A stretch of DNA of 64,000 nt from positions 1,308,001-1,372,000 of the forward strand of contig NZ_CP122960.1 of the NCBI RefSeq assembly GCF_029854195.1, in the 5' to 3' direction. Below, in pieces: positions 8,649-17,859 of this stretch; positions within the stretch are counted from its first letter, which is position 1; each line of letters starts with the position of its first letter. The position numbers were made by a program, and so were the translations under genes. Below the pieces are notes generated by a model that was not told where the DNA came from, made no database searches, and saw only the letters and a program-made list of their open reading frames with translations. Origin of the DNA: Amylibacter sp. IMCC11727 (lineage in GTDB: Bacteria; Pseudomonadota; Alphaproteobacteria; Rhodobacterales; Rhodobacteraceae).

Positions 8649-9212
8649 TTAATCGTTGTCCGACAATCCCGCACCAGCCCCTGCCAGTCGGGATGCCTCG
8701 GTCGCGGGAGCATAGGTTTTATGCTCCCACGTACCCAGCCGCGCCCAAGCCTCTGCCGGGGCCGCACGTCGGTCAACTGGGGTCAGGCGATCTCCCATAG
8801 GGGCATCTTTGTGGCGCAGCATGGCAACAGGGCCATCCATGCACGGCGTGTCGCAGTACATGGCTTCTGCTGTGGCGAAATACGTGCCTGTACCGATGGT
8901 CAGTTGGATGGTGTTTTGTGTGATTTTGCCCAGTTCCGCCGCAAAAGACAGCAACAGGATCGGGCTTTGCACGGTTTCAAATGTGATGGCGCGGTTAAAT
9001 GGCGCATCACACAGCCGCGTGCCAATATAGATCGGGCAGGTGTCTGGGTCGCCGTGATCGAGCAGATCAGCCAGCGCGGAGATGCTGTCTATGCCGTGGT
9101 CCCACAGCCACGCCGTGGCGCGGCCTGCTTCATCGGCCAAGCCCCAGCTGTAACCAGCACCTTTGGCCGCTTTGCGCCCCGTGGCGGTGATTTCGCTTAA
9201 GGACGGGATCAT
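8649..9212 (-). CDS. DUF3726-type uncharacterised protein
   Basis: A 187-residue soluble protein beginning with the pattern SLSEITATGRKAAKGAG and then WGLADEAGRATAWL, which I recognise as the DUF3726 family. No catalytic motif is evident; two cysteines lie near the middle (YCDTPC). Its ATG overlaps the stop of the upstream 560-residue gene by four bases, so the two are translationally coupled. The family is poorly characterised and recurs in Rhodobacterales catabolic operons. Confidence 0.7.
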   Translation of the reverse strand: MIPSLSEITATGRKAAKGAGYSWGLADEAGRATAWLWDHGIDSISALADLLDHGDPDTCPIYIGTRLCDAPFNRAITFETVQSPILLLSFAAELGKITQNTIQLTIGTGTYFATAEAMYCDTPCMDGPVAMLRHKDAPMGDRLTPVDRRAAPAEAWARLGTWEHKTYAPATEASRLAGAGAGLSDND

Positions 9213-10891
9213 GATGGCAGCGCAGGATAGAACCAGTCATCGGCCGCATTGGCCAAATCTTGGGGGTAGGGGGCGCCAGCAAACATATTGATCCGAACCC
9301 AGCGATCAGAACGGGGATCAAAGTGTTTAGCCCCGAAAAACGACAGTTTGAACCGCAGCATATCAATGGGCAACATTTTCGCGCAAATCGTGTTGTCGCG
9401 AATCTCCGCATAGGGATATTTCGCCGCAATCTGCACACGCCGCGCCGCATGACGATGTTCAGGATAGGCCAGTAGGATTTCGGCGATTGTCACGTCTTTG
9501 TCTTTGCTTTCAAGGCATTGAGCAAAGCGGAATACATCGCGCAACGGGCTGAGCGGTTGCTCATAATCGGCGATGTCGTCTTCTTCGAACCGTTCGCCCA
9601 AACGGGGCTCCAGTTTTTCTTCAGACACGTACCAAACGCGGGCGTTGTGGCTGTTTTCGTCCCAATCGAGCGTGTCCGCCCAGCCGTAAATCTGTTCGAT
9701 CTGTGCCAGCACATCGCCTGCTTTCACATCGCCTTTGATGCGGAAATCAAGGGATTCGTCGGCGGACATGCAATCAGACAATTCATCGACGAATTCGGGA
9801 TGGCATTCGATCAGCAGCGACACCACCAATTCGCAGCCCTCTTCGGACAGGTTTTCTTCACCCCAACAATAAATTGCGTCCCAAGACACAATCGGACCTG
9901 CATTCAGAAATCCGTGCAGCGCATCCAAATCACTGCGCAACGCCGCGAGCTTTTCGATCTGTAGCGGGTGTTCAGAATGCCAGAGCTGCCAATTCAAATC
10001 CGCGCGTATCACCAAATCAGCAAAGCGGGCTTGATCATCTTGCGTGAACGACGTCAGTGTGCGCACACGAGACAGGGCTTCTTCTTTGCTGGCCACCCAA
10101 TTGTTCAGCAAAATCGGGTGGTTTAAAATGAACGGAGCCATGCCAAGGCCCGTGGAGTTGCCGATGCCAAATTGTCTGCGCATATTAGGGTCAATCGGAA
10201 CAGCTGTATCGCCGCCTTTGGCGCGAGCCATATGCTCTACAAGGTCCATCACGAAGGTTCGCGTCAAATACACCGACAACATTTCAGATTGAAACGGCGC
10301 GGTGAATTCGGGCCGATCCGCGATGTCTTGGCGATCCGCCGCGCCAAACTTACCAGACCCGTAAACGGCGGTGGTGCGCATCAAATAGCCCACATCATTA
10401 ACCATCTGTGCATCAGGCTGTTCGCCGTTTGCAAGGCGATCCACCACATGGGCCCACAGGCGCACAGAACGGTTGGCGCGGCTCAGGGATAGCTCGCTTT
10501 GTGAAATACGGCCCGCTTCTTGCAAAGGTACGTTTTGTGATAGTCTTTGCACATCATCTGCCGTTGGAATGCCATCAAACAGCGTAAATGTGCAGTCCCA
10601 TGCCTCCGCAATCACGCGATCCGAACGCAGTTCTGCGGGTAAATCATGGGCAAAGGCCACTAACGAGTAAGCCCGTGTCGGAGTGTGCGCTGTGTACACT
10701 GCATGGCCCACGCCGTTGCCATCAATGTTGAATTCTGTGGGCTCAACACGCCAATTTTCGCGCTGCATACGCCGCATCAAAATCCGCATGAACGACAGAC
10801 GATGCGCATGGGCCGATCCCATACGCGACAGTTTCATCACTTGGGAGGCAGGGCGCAGCGGAATTTTATGGACGTGGGTTTCTTCCATCAT
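9209..10891 (-). CDS. Uncharacterised 560-residue protein
   Basis: I do not recognise a named domain. The protein is soluble-looking, acidic in its second half, and has no signal peptide, nucleotide-binding motif or membrane segment. A second ATG at 10888 is better spaced from GAGAGG and may be the true start. It lies eight bases downstream of the M19 dipeptidase gene and overlaps the DUF3726 gene by four bases, so the three probably work together. Function is not assigned. Confidence 0.75.
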   Translation of the reverse strand: MMEETHVHKIPLRPASQVMKLSRMGSAHAHRLSFMRILMRRMQRENWRVEPTEFNIDGNGVGHAVYTAHTPTRAYSLVAFAHDLPAELRSDRVIAEAWDCTFTLFDGIPTADDVQRLSQNVPLQEAGRISQSELSLSRANRSVRLWAHVVDRLANGEQPDAQMVNDVGYLMRTTAVYGSGKFGAADRQDIADRPEFTAPFQSEMLSVYLTRTFVMDLVEHMARAKGGDTAVPIDPNMRRQFGIGNSTGLGMAPFILNHPILLNNWVASKEEALSRVRTLTSFTQDDQARFADLVIRADLNWQLWHSEHPLQIEKLAALRSDLDALHGFLNAGPIVSWDAIYCWGEENLSEEGCELVVSLLIECHPEFVDELSDCMSADESLDFRIKGDVKAGDVLAQIEQIYGWADTLDWDENSHNARVWYVSEEKLEPRLGERFEEDDIADYEQPLSPLRDVFRFAQCLESKDKDVTIAEILLAYPEHRHAARRVQIAAKYPYAEIRDNTICAKMLPIDMLRFKLSFFGAKHFDPRSDRWVRINMFAGAPYPQDLANAADDWFYPALPS

Positions 10892-10899
10892 AGGCCTCT

Positions 10900-11880
10900 C
10901 TAGTTTTTCGGGGCGAAGTTTTCACAGAAAAAGCGGTGCCAGTTGTCCCCCATGATTCCGTCAACTTCGGCGGTGTTCATGCCTGTGGCCTTTAACCCGT
11001 CACGAATGTTGCCAAAATCGCGGTTGTCGTTGAACCAGCTTGGCATTGGCGGAAAGCCTGCGTTGTCTTTGCTGCCTTCGCCATAGTCGATTTCCTTGGA
11101 CCAGCGACCCACGCGCATCCATTCAACCACGCTGTCAGGCTGATCTTGACACAGGTCTGATCCCAGCCCCAGATGCTCCGCTCCGTATTTTTCCGCCGTG
11201 CGCGCGATCATTTCGCAAAACTCTTGCAAGCTGCAATCGCCTTTGCCCTTCAAATGATGCGGATACATGGAAAAGCCGAGCATCCCGCCGTTTTCTGTCA
11301 CCGCGCGGATCACCTCTTCGCGTTTGTTACGCAGGGCGGGTTGCCATTCATGGGGATTGGCATGAGATACAACGATGGGTCGCTCTGAAATATCAGCCGC
11401 CTCAATGGTGGACCGATCTGCCGAATGGGACATATCCACAACCAGACCCACGCGGTTCATTTCCTTGATAACCTGTTTGCCCATACGAGTGATGCCCGGG
11501 TCTTCGGCTTCGTAACAGCCAGTGGCGAGCAGGGATTGGTTGTTATAGGTCAGCTGCATAAATCGCGCACCCAGCGTGTGCAGGATTTCCACCAGATCAA
11601 TGTCGTCTTCAATCGGGGCAGGGTTTTGAAACCCAAAAAAGATCGCTGTGCGGCCTGTTTTGCGTGCCAGTTCAACATCCGATCCCCACAAACCCTTAAA
11701 GATCAGGTCAGGGTACTGCTGAAACCAGCGATTCCATTGTTCCATGTTCAACACGGTTTCACGGAAATTCTCGTGATAAGAAATGGTCACATGCACGGCA
11801 TCGACACCGCCTTCGCGCATTTGGCGAAAAACTTTTTCAGACCAGTTGGCATATTGCAGACCGTCGATAAGAAAGGGCAT
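10900..11880 (-). CDS. Membrane dipeptidase family (peptidase M19) protein
   Basis: A 326-residue amidohydrolase-fold protein of the renal dipeptidase (M19) family. The metal-site pieces are visible: VDMSHSAD, PIVVSHANPH, and HLGLGSDL with its aspartate. The usual N-terminal metal pair (H-x-D) is degenerate, and the protein starts at FLIDGLQYANWS, where D4 is followed by no histidine-containing HND motif. GGAG sits six bases before the ATG. Despite the family name it has no membrane anchor. The native substrate need not be a dipeptide; its place behind tmpAB suggests an accessory catabolic hydrolase. Confidence 0.78.
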   Translation of the reverse strand: MPFLIDGLQYANWSEKVFRQMREGGVDAVHVTISYHENFRETVLNMEQWNRWFQQYPDLIFKGLWGSDVELARKTGRTAIFFGFQNPAPIEDDIDLVEILHTLGARFMQLTYNNQSLLATGCYEAEDPGITRMGKQVIKEMNRVGLVVDMSHSADRSTIEAADISERPIVVSHANPHEWQPALRNKREEVIRAVTENGGMLGFSMYPHHLKGKGDCSLQEFCEMIARTAEKYGAEHLGLGSDLCQDQPDSVVEWMRVGRWSKEIDYGEGSKDNAGFPPMPSWFNDNRDFGNIRDGLKATGMNTAEVDGIMGDNWHRFFCENFAPKN

Positions 11881-11939
11881 GGCAGGCTCCAGAATATATT
11901 CATCCTGTTGTGCCGATTGCGCCTCGCTCTGTAAATAAG

Positions 11940-12530
11940 TTATGCGCGGGTATGCGCGTCCACGACCCGTTGCAATATCGGAGCATAGTGCCAGAAATCA
12001 GGCGTAGAAACCGCAGGATCTTTGCCCAAATCATCCCAGATACGCACCCGTAAGATATTGTCCAGATTGGGATTTTTAGCAAATTCCGCCACTTCGGCCT
12101 CGCTCATTGGCCCCCCTTGCAGGTTCAGTGTGTGAACGCTCGCATCGGACAGTTTGCTAAAATATTCAACATCGGTTGAGCAAAGATACCGTTTCGCCGC
12201 AACATGGTGGCGCACGCAATCCGTAACAATGCTTGGAAAGAACGGCGCAAGCACGGCCGCGCCCGCTTCGTCATGGTGATTGTCGATCCCCTGTTCCAGC
12301 GCGTCATCAGGAAACTCGTTGGTGTAATGGCCGATATCATGCAGCAAGGCCGCTGCGATAATCGCATCCCCTGCGCTGGCTTGCTCGGCCAGTTGTGCGC
12401 CCTGCAACATGTGTTGGGACATGGTCACGTCTTCGCCAAGGTAACTTTCTGCCCCGCGCCGTTCAAAAATATCGCCAAGGAAATCCACGATAGTGTCTGC
12501 GCTCAACTGGCTCACGTCAGGGCGGCTCAT
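11940..12530 (-). CDS. tmpB: HD-domain mixed-valent di-iron oxygenase, TmpB/PhnZ-like
   Basis: A 196-residue HD-domain protein. Instead of a phosphohydrolase it matches the PhnZ/TmpB branch, which cleaves the C-P bond of 1-hydroxyphosphonates with oxygen. The substrate-gating Y-x-x-E pair (Y30, E33), H40, the H64-D65 doublet and HH at 85-86 fit PhnZ residues Y24, E27, H34, H58, D59 and H80 with a constant offset. For TmpB the product would be glycine betaine plus phosphate. Its ATG overlaps the TmpA stop by four bases. Discrimination from PhnZ (aminoethylphosphonate) rests on the GBBH-like partner gene. Confidence 0.82.
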   Translation of the reverse strand: MSRPDVSQLSADTIVDFLGDIFERRGAESYLGEDVTMSQHMLQGAQLAEQASAGDAIIAAALLHDIGHYTNEFPDDALEQGIDNHHDEAGAAVLAPFFPSIVTDCVRHHVAAKRYLCSTDVEYFSKLSDASVHTLNLQGGPMSEAEVAEFAKNPNLDNILRVRIWDDLGKDPAVSTPDFWHYAPILQRVVDAHTRA

Positions 12531-13669
12531 TGGGCGGCCTCCACCCGCCGCTCCATGGCAGCAAGCGTCGATAGCAGGCCATCTTTATCGGCATAACATC
12601 CCTGCAACCATCGGCTGCCTTCGCCCGAATACCCCAAACGCGCGTGCATCACACGGGTGTTGTCCACGATGAAGCTCTCCCCTGGTTCCAGCTTGAAACT
12701 CACCGCCATATCAGGATCGTCGATGATTTCCGCAAACTGGCGATAGGCGGCATAATACGCCTGCATCTGTTCAAACGGCACATCCACGATGGGCGCAGCG
12801 GATCGGTTGTTAAACCGCACGCCCACGATCTGCCCATCGGGGGACAATTCAATCATCGGGCGGCGCGATTGCAGGCACACACCATCTTCGCCCGCGTATT
12901 CAAACCGCGCGGGATAGCCTGACAACAGATCAAAGCCCGAAGGATTGGCCTCGCGCAGCCGTTCGGCGGCGCGAAATCCATCCACAACCATGGACTCTCC
13001 CCCCTCTGCAGAATTTTCAAGGCAATACAGGATTTGCAACGTGGGCACAGGATCACGATAGGGATTGTCCGTATGCGCTTGCAGGCCCAGCCCGGTAAAG
13101 GCCAGATTGGTTGGGTTCACTTCTGTGCGCACCTCAAACCATTTGCCGTAGTTCGTTTCGCGGATATAGCCAAACAGTTCTGCCACTTGCAGCAATGCGC
13201 CGCTTTCCGCCGCGCCCCCGGTCAGCTTGGCAAACCCGTATCGACGCACATGGGCCAACCATGACTGCAACGCCCCGCGATTGCTTTGCAGATCAGGCAA
13301 ATGCCCGACAGGCACATCGGATTGCAAGGATTTATCCCATGTTTCAACATGCTGGGGCAGGGCAAAGTCATCGCCGCAATCGCGATCATACGCATTGTCG
13401 CGCAGCCACTCGGCTGGGAATTGCACGGTTTTGCCTTCGGGCGCGAAGGTCACTTCAATCCCGTCTTTGCTGGCCGAAGCCATGGTTATCTGCACATCCG
13501 CAGGAATATCGCTCAACGTGATCAACCTTTGCCCATTGCCCGCAGACCGCGTTTCTGGGTCCAGGGCATTGTCACGCAGCCAAATGGCGTGAAACCGATG
13601 CTGCGCGCCATCGCCAAACTGAACCGTTAGGTAATCGCCTTTTGCAGAAACTGTGACTGTATCGACCAT
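12527..13669 (-). CDS. tmpA: 2-Oxoglutarate/Fe(II) dioxygenase, TmpA-like (TauD/GBBH family)
   Basis: A 380-residue protein with an N-terminal GBBH-type domain (residues about 1-95, HAIWLRDNALD) and a C-terminal TauD-like domain. The iron ligands are visible: H199-x-D201 in AHTDNPY and H342 in RVMHARLGY. This architecture is shared by gamma-butyrobetaine hydroxylase and TmpA, the 2-(trimethylamino)ethylphosphonate hydroxylase. The four-base overlap with a PhnZ/TmpB-type gene favours TmpA. I chose the ATG at 13669, with GAGG six bases upstream; the in-frame extension to 13738 lacks support. A palindrome at 13802-13817 lies 132 bp upstream. If the partner were misread, carnitine synthesis would be the alternative. 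Confidence 0.82.
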   Translation of the reverse strand: MVDTVTVSAKGDYLTVQFGDGAQHRFHAIWLRDNALDPETRSAGNGQRLITLSDIPADVQITMASASKDGIEVTFAPEGKTVQFPAEWLRDNAYDRDCGDDFALPQHVETWDKSLQSDVPVGHLPDLQSNRGALQSWLAHVRRYGFAKLTGGAAESGALLQVAELFGYIRETNYGKWFEVRTEVNPTNLAFTGLGLQAHTDNPYRDPVPTLQILYCLENSAEGGESMVVDGFRAAERLREANPSGFDLLSGYPARFEYAGEDGVCLQSRRPMIELSPDGQIVGVRFNNRSAAPIVDVPFEQMQAYYAAYRQFAEIIDDPDMAVSFKLEPGESFIVDNTRVMHARLGYSGEGSRWLQGCYADKDGLLSTLAAMERRVEAAQ

Positions 13670-13801
13670 GGTATCCTCTGTGCAGCTATACCAAAAGACT
13701 ATGACACGCCAATGCGCTGGCCTGTCTGTTACCGACATCCTACTATGCCTGTTTGCGACATGGCCTGTGCCTTTGCGAGCTGTAACCGTTCATCACAATC
13801 G

Positions 13802-13817
13802 GTATACATTTGTATAC
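13802..13817. promoter_or_regulatory. 16-bp palindrome between tmpA and icd
   Basis: GTATACATTTGTATAC is a perfect palindrome about 130 bp from both divergent starts. It overlaps TTGTATACAA at 13810-13819, a form typical of GntR/FCD regulators. A close relative, GTATGCAATTGCATAC, lies upstream of mdh at 23207-23222; both continue with AAT on the right. Confidence 0.6.
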
Positions 13818-13952
13818 AATGCTCTTTTCAAGCCTGAAAACATACGTTAGAGACAGGGCAAATTCGCGAATCTTCGCAGACTTGGCGCGGCGCGGTTGCC
13901 TCAAAGCACACAGCCGCCCCACGCCAGCGCATAACCCAGAGAAGGACACAGG

Positions 13953-16157
13953 ATGGCAGACGCAAACACCCCCGATATCGTATACACAAAGGTGGACGAG
14001 GCCCCAGAATTGGCCAGCGCGTCGCTGTTGCCGATTATTCAACGTTTCGCCGCTGCGGCGGGCGTGTCTGTTGGGACCAAAGACATCTCGCTTGCGGGGC
14101 GCATCCTGTCAAAATTCCCCGATTTCCTGCAAGAGGATCAGCGCATTTCTGATGATTTGGCAGAACTGGGCGAATTGGTGAAAACACCAGATGCCAATGT
14201 GATCAAACTGCCAAACATCTCTGCATCCGTGCCCCAATTGGTGGCTGCAGTAGAAGAGCTGCAATCACAGGGCTTCGCGATTCCAGATTACCCAGAAACA
14301 CCGTCCACAGACGCCGAAAAAGAAATCCGCGCACGCTATGACACGCTCAAAGGGTCTGCGGTGAACCCTGTGCTGCGCGAAGGCAACTCTGATCGTCGTG
14401 CCGCCACCGCGGTAAAGAAATTTGCGCAAAACAACCCTCACCGTATGGGTGATTGGTCCGCAAACAGCAAAACGCGTGTGGCGTCCATGGACGGCAATGA
14501 TTTCTTTTCCAACGAAACATCTGCCACCTTGGCAAGCGAGGCCACGGCTAAAATCGTTTTGGAAACAGCCTCTGGTGAAACCGTCTTGAAAGACGCGGTA
14601 TCCTATCCTGCTGGTACGGTCGTGGATGCCACATTCATGGGTGCTGCTGCGCTGGATGCCTTTCTGGCGTCCGAAATTGAAAAGACCAAGGCCGAAGGCG
14701 TGCTGTTTTCCCTGCACATGAAGGCCACGATGATGAAGGTGTCCGACCCAATTATCTTTGGTCACGCGGTCAAAGCATGGCTCGCCCCTGTGTTCGAAGC
14801 ACATGGCGACAAATTGACAGAACTGGGCGTGAACCCGAACCAAGGGCTCGGCACATTGCTGGAACGTGTTGAAAGCGACGCAGACATCATGGCCGCGATT
14901 GACGCAGTCACGGCAACGCGCCCCCCGATGTATATGGTGAATTCCGACACAGGCATTACCAACTTGCATGTGCCCTCTGACGTTATCATCGACGCCTCCA
15001 TGCCCGCATTGATCCGCAATGGCGGCAAGGGCTGGGGCCCATCTGGTGAAGAAGCAGACACCGTTTGTGTGATCCCAGATAACTCTTACGCACCCGTCTA
15101 CGACGAAGCCATCGAGTTTTTCAAAGCCAACGGCAAACTGAACCCGGCCACCGCTGGCACAGTGCAAAACCTCGGCCTGATGGCACAAAAAGCGCAGGAA
15201 TACGGCTCCCACCCAACCACCTTTGAAATTCCCGAAGATGGCACTGTGAAGATGATCCTGACCGATGGCACAGTCCTGCACGAACATAAGGTGCAAAAGG
15301 GGGATATCTGGCGTTCTGCCTCTGCGCGCAAAGCCCCGATTGAAGACTGGGTCAATCTGGCCATTGAACGGCAACGTTTGACAGGGTTCCGATCCATCTT
15401 CTGGCTCGATGAAAACCGCGCACACGATGCGCAATTGATCGCCTATGTGAAACCAATCTTAGAAGCCAAAGGCGTGGCAGATAAGTTCGAAATCATGGCC
15501 CCACGCGAGGCAACCCGCGCCTCCCTTGAAACCATCACCAAAGGCGAAAACACCATTGCCATCACTGGCAATGTGTTGCGCGACTACCTGACTGATCTGT
15601 TCCCAATCTTGGAATTGGCCACATCTGCCAAAATGCTGTCCATCGTAAAATTGATGCAAGGCGGCGGCCTGTTTGAAACAGGCGCGGGCGGGTCTGCACC
15701 AAAGCATGTGCAACAGCTGCAATCGGAAAACCACCTGCGCTGGGACAGCCTGGGCGAGTTCTGTGCGCTCGGCGAAAGCTTTAAGTTCTTGGGCGAAACC
15801 AAAGGCAACGCGCGGGCGAAAATCCTTGGCGATGCGGTCGAAGATGCAACACAAGGCATTCTTGACAATGATCGCTCCCCCAGCCGCAAAGTGGGCGAGC
15901 CTGACAACCGCGACAGCCATTATTGGTTTGCCCGGTATTGGGCAGACGCTTTGGCACAACAAACGCTGGATGCCGAATTGGCTGCGGAATTCGTTCCAAT
16001 CGCACAGGCCCTTGCCGATAGCGAAGGGGCAATCTTGGCTGAACTGGCCGCTGTTCAAGGGGCTCCTGCCGACACGGGTGGCTACTACCACGCTGTTCCC
16101 GCCAAACGCGACGCGGTGATGCGCCCAAGCGCAACATTGAACGCGATTATCGGCTAA
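13953..16157 (+). CDS. icd: Isocitrate dehydrogenase, NADP-dependent, monomeric
   Basis: A 734-residue monomeric-type NADP isocitrate dehydrogenase, which converts isocitrate to 2-oxoglutarate in the TCA cycle. Length and segments such as GTKDISLAGRIL near the N-terminus, SLHMKATMMKVSDPI and the C-terminal HYWFARYWADALA match the IDH-II/monomeric class rather than the 400-residue dimeric class. GAAGGA precedes the ATG. It is divergent from tmpA, with a GntR-like palindrome in between, and is followed by a clear terminator at 16180-16209, so it is monocistronic. Confidence 0.95.
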   Translation: MADANTPDIVYTKVDEAPELASASLLPIIQRFAAAAGVSVGTKDISLAGRILSKFPDFLQEDQRISDDLAELGELVKTPDANVIKLPNISASVPQLVAAVEELQSQGFAIPDYPETPSTDAEKEIRARYDTLKGSAVNPVLREGNSDRRAATAVKKFAQNNPHRMGDWSANSKTRVASMDGNDFFSNETSATLASEATAKIVLETASGETVLKDAVSYPAGTVVDATFMGAAALDAFLASEIEKTKAEGVLFSLHMKATMMKVSDPIIFGHAVKAWLAPVFEAHGDKLTELGVNPNQGLGTLLERVESDADIMAAIDAVTATRPPMYMVNSDTGITNLHVPSDVIIDASMPALIRNGGKGWGPSGEEADTVCVIPDNSYAPVYDEAIEFFKANGKLNPATAGTVQNLGLMAQKAQEYGSHPTTFEIPEDGTVKMILTDGTVLHEHKVQKGDIWRSASARKAPIEDWVNLAIERQRLTGFRSIFWLDENRAHDAQLIAYVKPILEAKGVADKFEIMAPREATRASLETITKGENTIAITGNVLRDYLTDLFPILELATSAKMLSIVKLMQGGGLFETGAGGSAPKHVQQLQSENHLRWDSLGEFCALGESFKFLGETKGNARAKILGDAVEDATQGILDNDRSPSRKVGEPDNRDSHYWFARYWADALAQQTLDAELAAEFVPIAQALADSEGAILAELAAVQGAPADTGGYYHAVPAKRDAVMRPSATLNAIIG

Positions 16158-16179
16158 CACACCGAAACTTCGAATTAAT

Positions 16180-16209
16180 CGGGCGGTCCTTTTCAGGCCG
16201 CCCGTTTTT
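16180..16209 (+). terminator. Intrinsic terminator of icd
   Basis: CGGGCGG pairs with CCGCCCG around an 11-base loop and is followed by TTTTT. Confidence 0.88.
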
Positions 16210-16211
16210 GT

Positions 16212-17570
16212 ATGTATTGCCAAGAATGGGGAAAACGCTCAGGCTTGGTTTGCGATTCCTTTTTGAAAAGTCATCCCGTGCTGCATCGAATTTTAATGTT
16301 TATGACGTGTTTTGTTTTGGTCTCTTGTGGCCAAGACAATCGGTTGGCCGAAACACCAAACGTCTTGCTGCCTGTTGCACAATACCCCGACAAAAACCTA
16401 CCAGACGCGCTTAAAACCACGCAGCCAACGATTTACTATATGACGGATCGTGAACCGTCCGAAAACATCAAAGCCAAGGTTCCTTATTCGCACGAGCGTT
16501 CCGCCTCAATGGCGCTGGGCCGCCAAAAACTGCAATTCGGCGAAGACTTGGACTGGGGCGAGTTGCGATTGCTTTCTGTTTTGCGTCATAAAACTGTTGT
16601 TCCTGTGCGGGCGATTGCATCAGATGAGCTGGTCCGCTTTCCCCCAACACCCATTCCGTTCGTTTCCAAGGGCGGGCGCACGATCCCCGATCCTGTCATT
16701 GCGCGCAGTTACGCCACCGCCGAAGATGCCTTTCGGCGCGAAATCCGCCAAGCATTGCGCATCACGCCAGATGGTGAGGTTTTGGTGTACATCCACGGTG
16801 TAAACAATGATTTCTCTCGTGGGGCAGGGACCATTGCAAACCTATGGCATTTTTCTGGGCGTCAGGCCGTTCCAATCGTTTACACTTGGCCTGCCGCAAC
16901 TCCAGGGCTGGTGGGGTATTTCAGTGATCGCGAAAGCAGCATTTTTTCGATCTTTCACTTCAAACAGTTCCTCACACTGCTGGCAAAAATGCCCGAAGTG
17001 AAAAAGATCAACATCGTCGCCCACAGTCAGGGCACGGCGCTGACGACCTCGGCCTTACGTGAATTGATCATCGCGGAACGGGCCGCAGGGCGGAACCCGA
17101 AACGGTCTTTGAAAATCGAAACGCTGATCCTTGCCGCCCCTGATCTTAACTACGAAGTGTTTGGTCAAAGGTTTTTGGCAGAACGGTTCAACGATGCGTT
17201 CAAACAGGTCACGATTTACACGTCCTCTAACGACTATGCGCTTGGTATCGCACAGTTTTTGTTCCGCGGCGTGCGGGTTGGGCGTGTAACCTATGATGAC
17301 CTCGACAGCATCGAACGGCGCGTGCTGGAAGGGGCTCCGAACATCCACATCATCAACGTAGAAGCCGTGGTCGGGCGCGACAGCCACAGTTACTTTCACA
17401 ACAATCCCGATGTGCTCTCTGACATCGTGATTTCTTTGCGCACGGGGCTGCCTCCTGGTGGCGAGGAACGCCCGCTGGAGTTCCAGAAAGGCAATTTCTG
17501 GAACCTCCATGCTGGTTATCCATTTGATCGTCCAAAAACAGTTTTCGAGTTAGAGCGCCCCGACCCCTAG
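16212..17570 (+). CDS. Putative lipoprotein alpha/beta hydrolase (DUF900-like)
   Basis: A protein of up to 452 residues with a serine-hydrolase core: oxyanion segment VLVYIHGVNNDF, nucleophile elbow IVAHSQGTAL, and an acid/histidine region toward the C-terminus. It resembles DUF900 alpha/beta hydrolases. Residues 22-39 form a hydrophobic stretch ending in the lipobox-like LVSC, implying a membrane-anchored lipoprotein. The start is uncertain: the ATG at 16212 directly follows the icd terminator and has no clear ribosome site, so an internal TTG or GTG nearer the signal peptide is possible. Substrate unknown. Confidence 0.78.
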   Translation: MYCQEWGKRSGLVCDSFLKSHPVLHRILMFMTCFVLVSCGQDNRLAETPNVLLPVAQYPDKNLPDALKTTQPTIYYMTDREPSENIKAKVPYSHERSASMALGRQKLQFGEDLDWGELRLLSVLRHKTVVPVRAIASDELVRFPPTPIPFVSKGGRTIPDPVIARSYATAEDAFRREIRQALRITPDGEVLVYIHGVNNDFSRGAGTIANLWHFSGRQAVPIVYTWPAATPGLVGYFSDRESSIFSIFHFKQFLTLLAKMPEVKKINIVAHSQGTALTTSALRELIIAERAAGRNPKRSLKIETLILAAPDLNYEVFGQRFLAERFNDAFKQVTIYTSSNDYALGIAQFLFRGVRVGRVTYDDLDSIERRVLEGAPNIHIINVEAVVGRDSHSYFHNNPDVLSDIVISLRTGLPPGGEERPLEFQKGNFWNLHAGYPFDRPKTVFELERPDP

Positions 17571-17652
17571 AACGGCAAACCTAAACCGTGCAAAGGGTTG
17601 ACCATTCCTTGGGATTTGGGGTCTATGTTCCAAAAACACAGAGGTAAGCAGA

Positions 17653-17841
17653 ATGATCAAACTCACACTCGAAAACGGCAAAACCATCATGGTTGGCGTG
17701 AAATCCCTACAGGCGGTTATCACAGGCGCAACAGGCTCTGGCGCGTTGATCGTTCTGGGCGGCGGCGTCATGTACGATGTGCGTGAAAGCCCGGCAACCA
17801 TCGCAGAAATGTTCGAAGAATACGAACGCCGCGTGGGCTAA
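17653..17841 (+). CDS. Small FlbD-like protein
   Basis: A 62-residue protein. MIKLTLENGK at the start and MYDVRESPATIAEMFEEY at the end follow the layout of the FlbD family (MIKLT-NGK...V-ES-EE-). No flagellar genes are nearby, so the resemblance may be structural only. It lies 81 bp after the hydrolase gene and converges with the dmgdh-like gene 18 bp away. Coding is likely; the function is unassigned. Confidence 0.62.
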   Translation: MIKLTLENGKTIMVGVKSLQAVITGATGSGALIVLGGGVMYDVRESPATIAEMFEEYERRVG

Positions 17842-17859
17842 CCCCACGCGACACGCGCT

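Noticed and set aside
11940..12530. Generic HD phosphohydrolase reading of the TmpB-like gene
   Set aside because: The Y-x-x-E pair before the HD motif and the coupled GBBH-type dioxygenase gene fit the PhnZ/TmpB oxygenase branch better.
14265..15434. 389-codon minus-strand frame inside icd
   Set aside because: It is antisense to a clear monomeric IDH, has many His/Cys/Gly residues typical of antisense frames, and no start signal.
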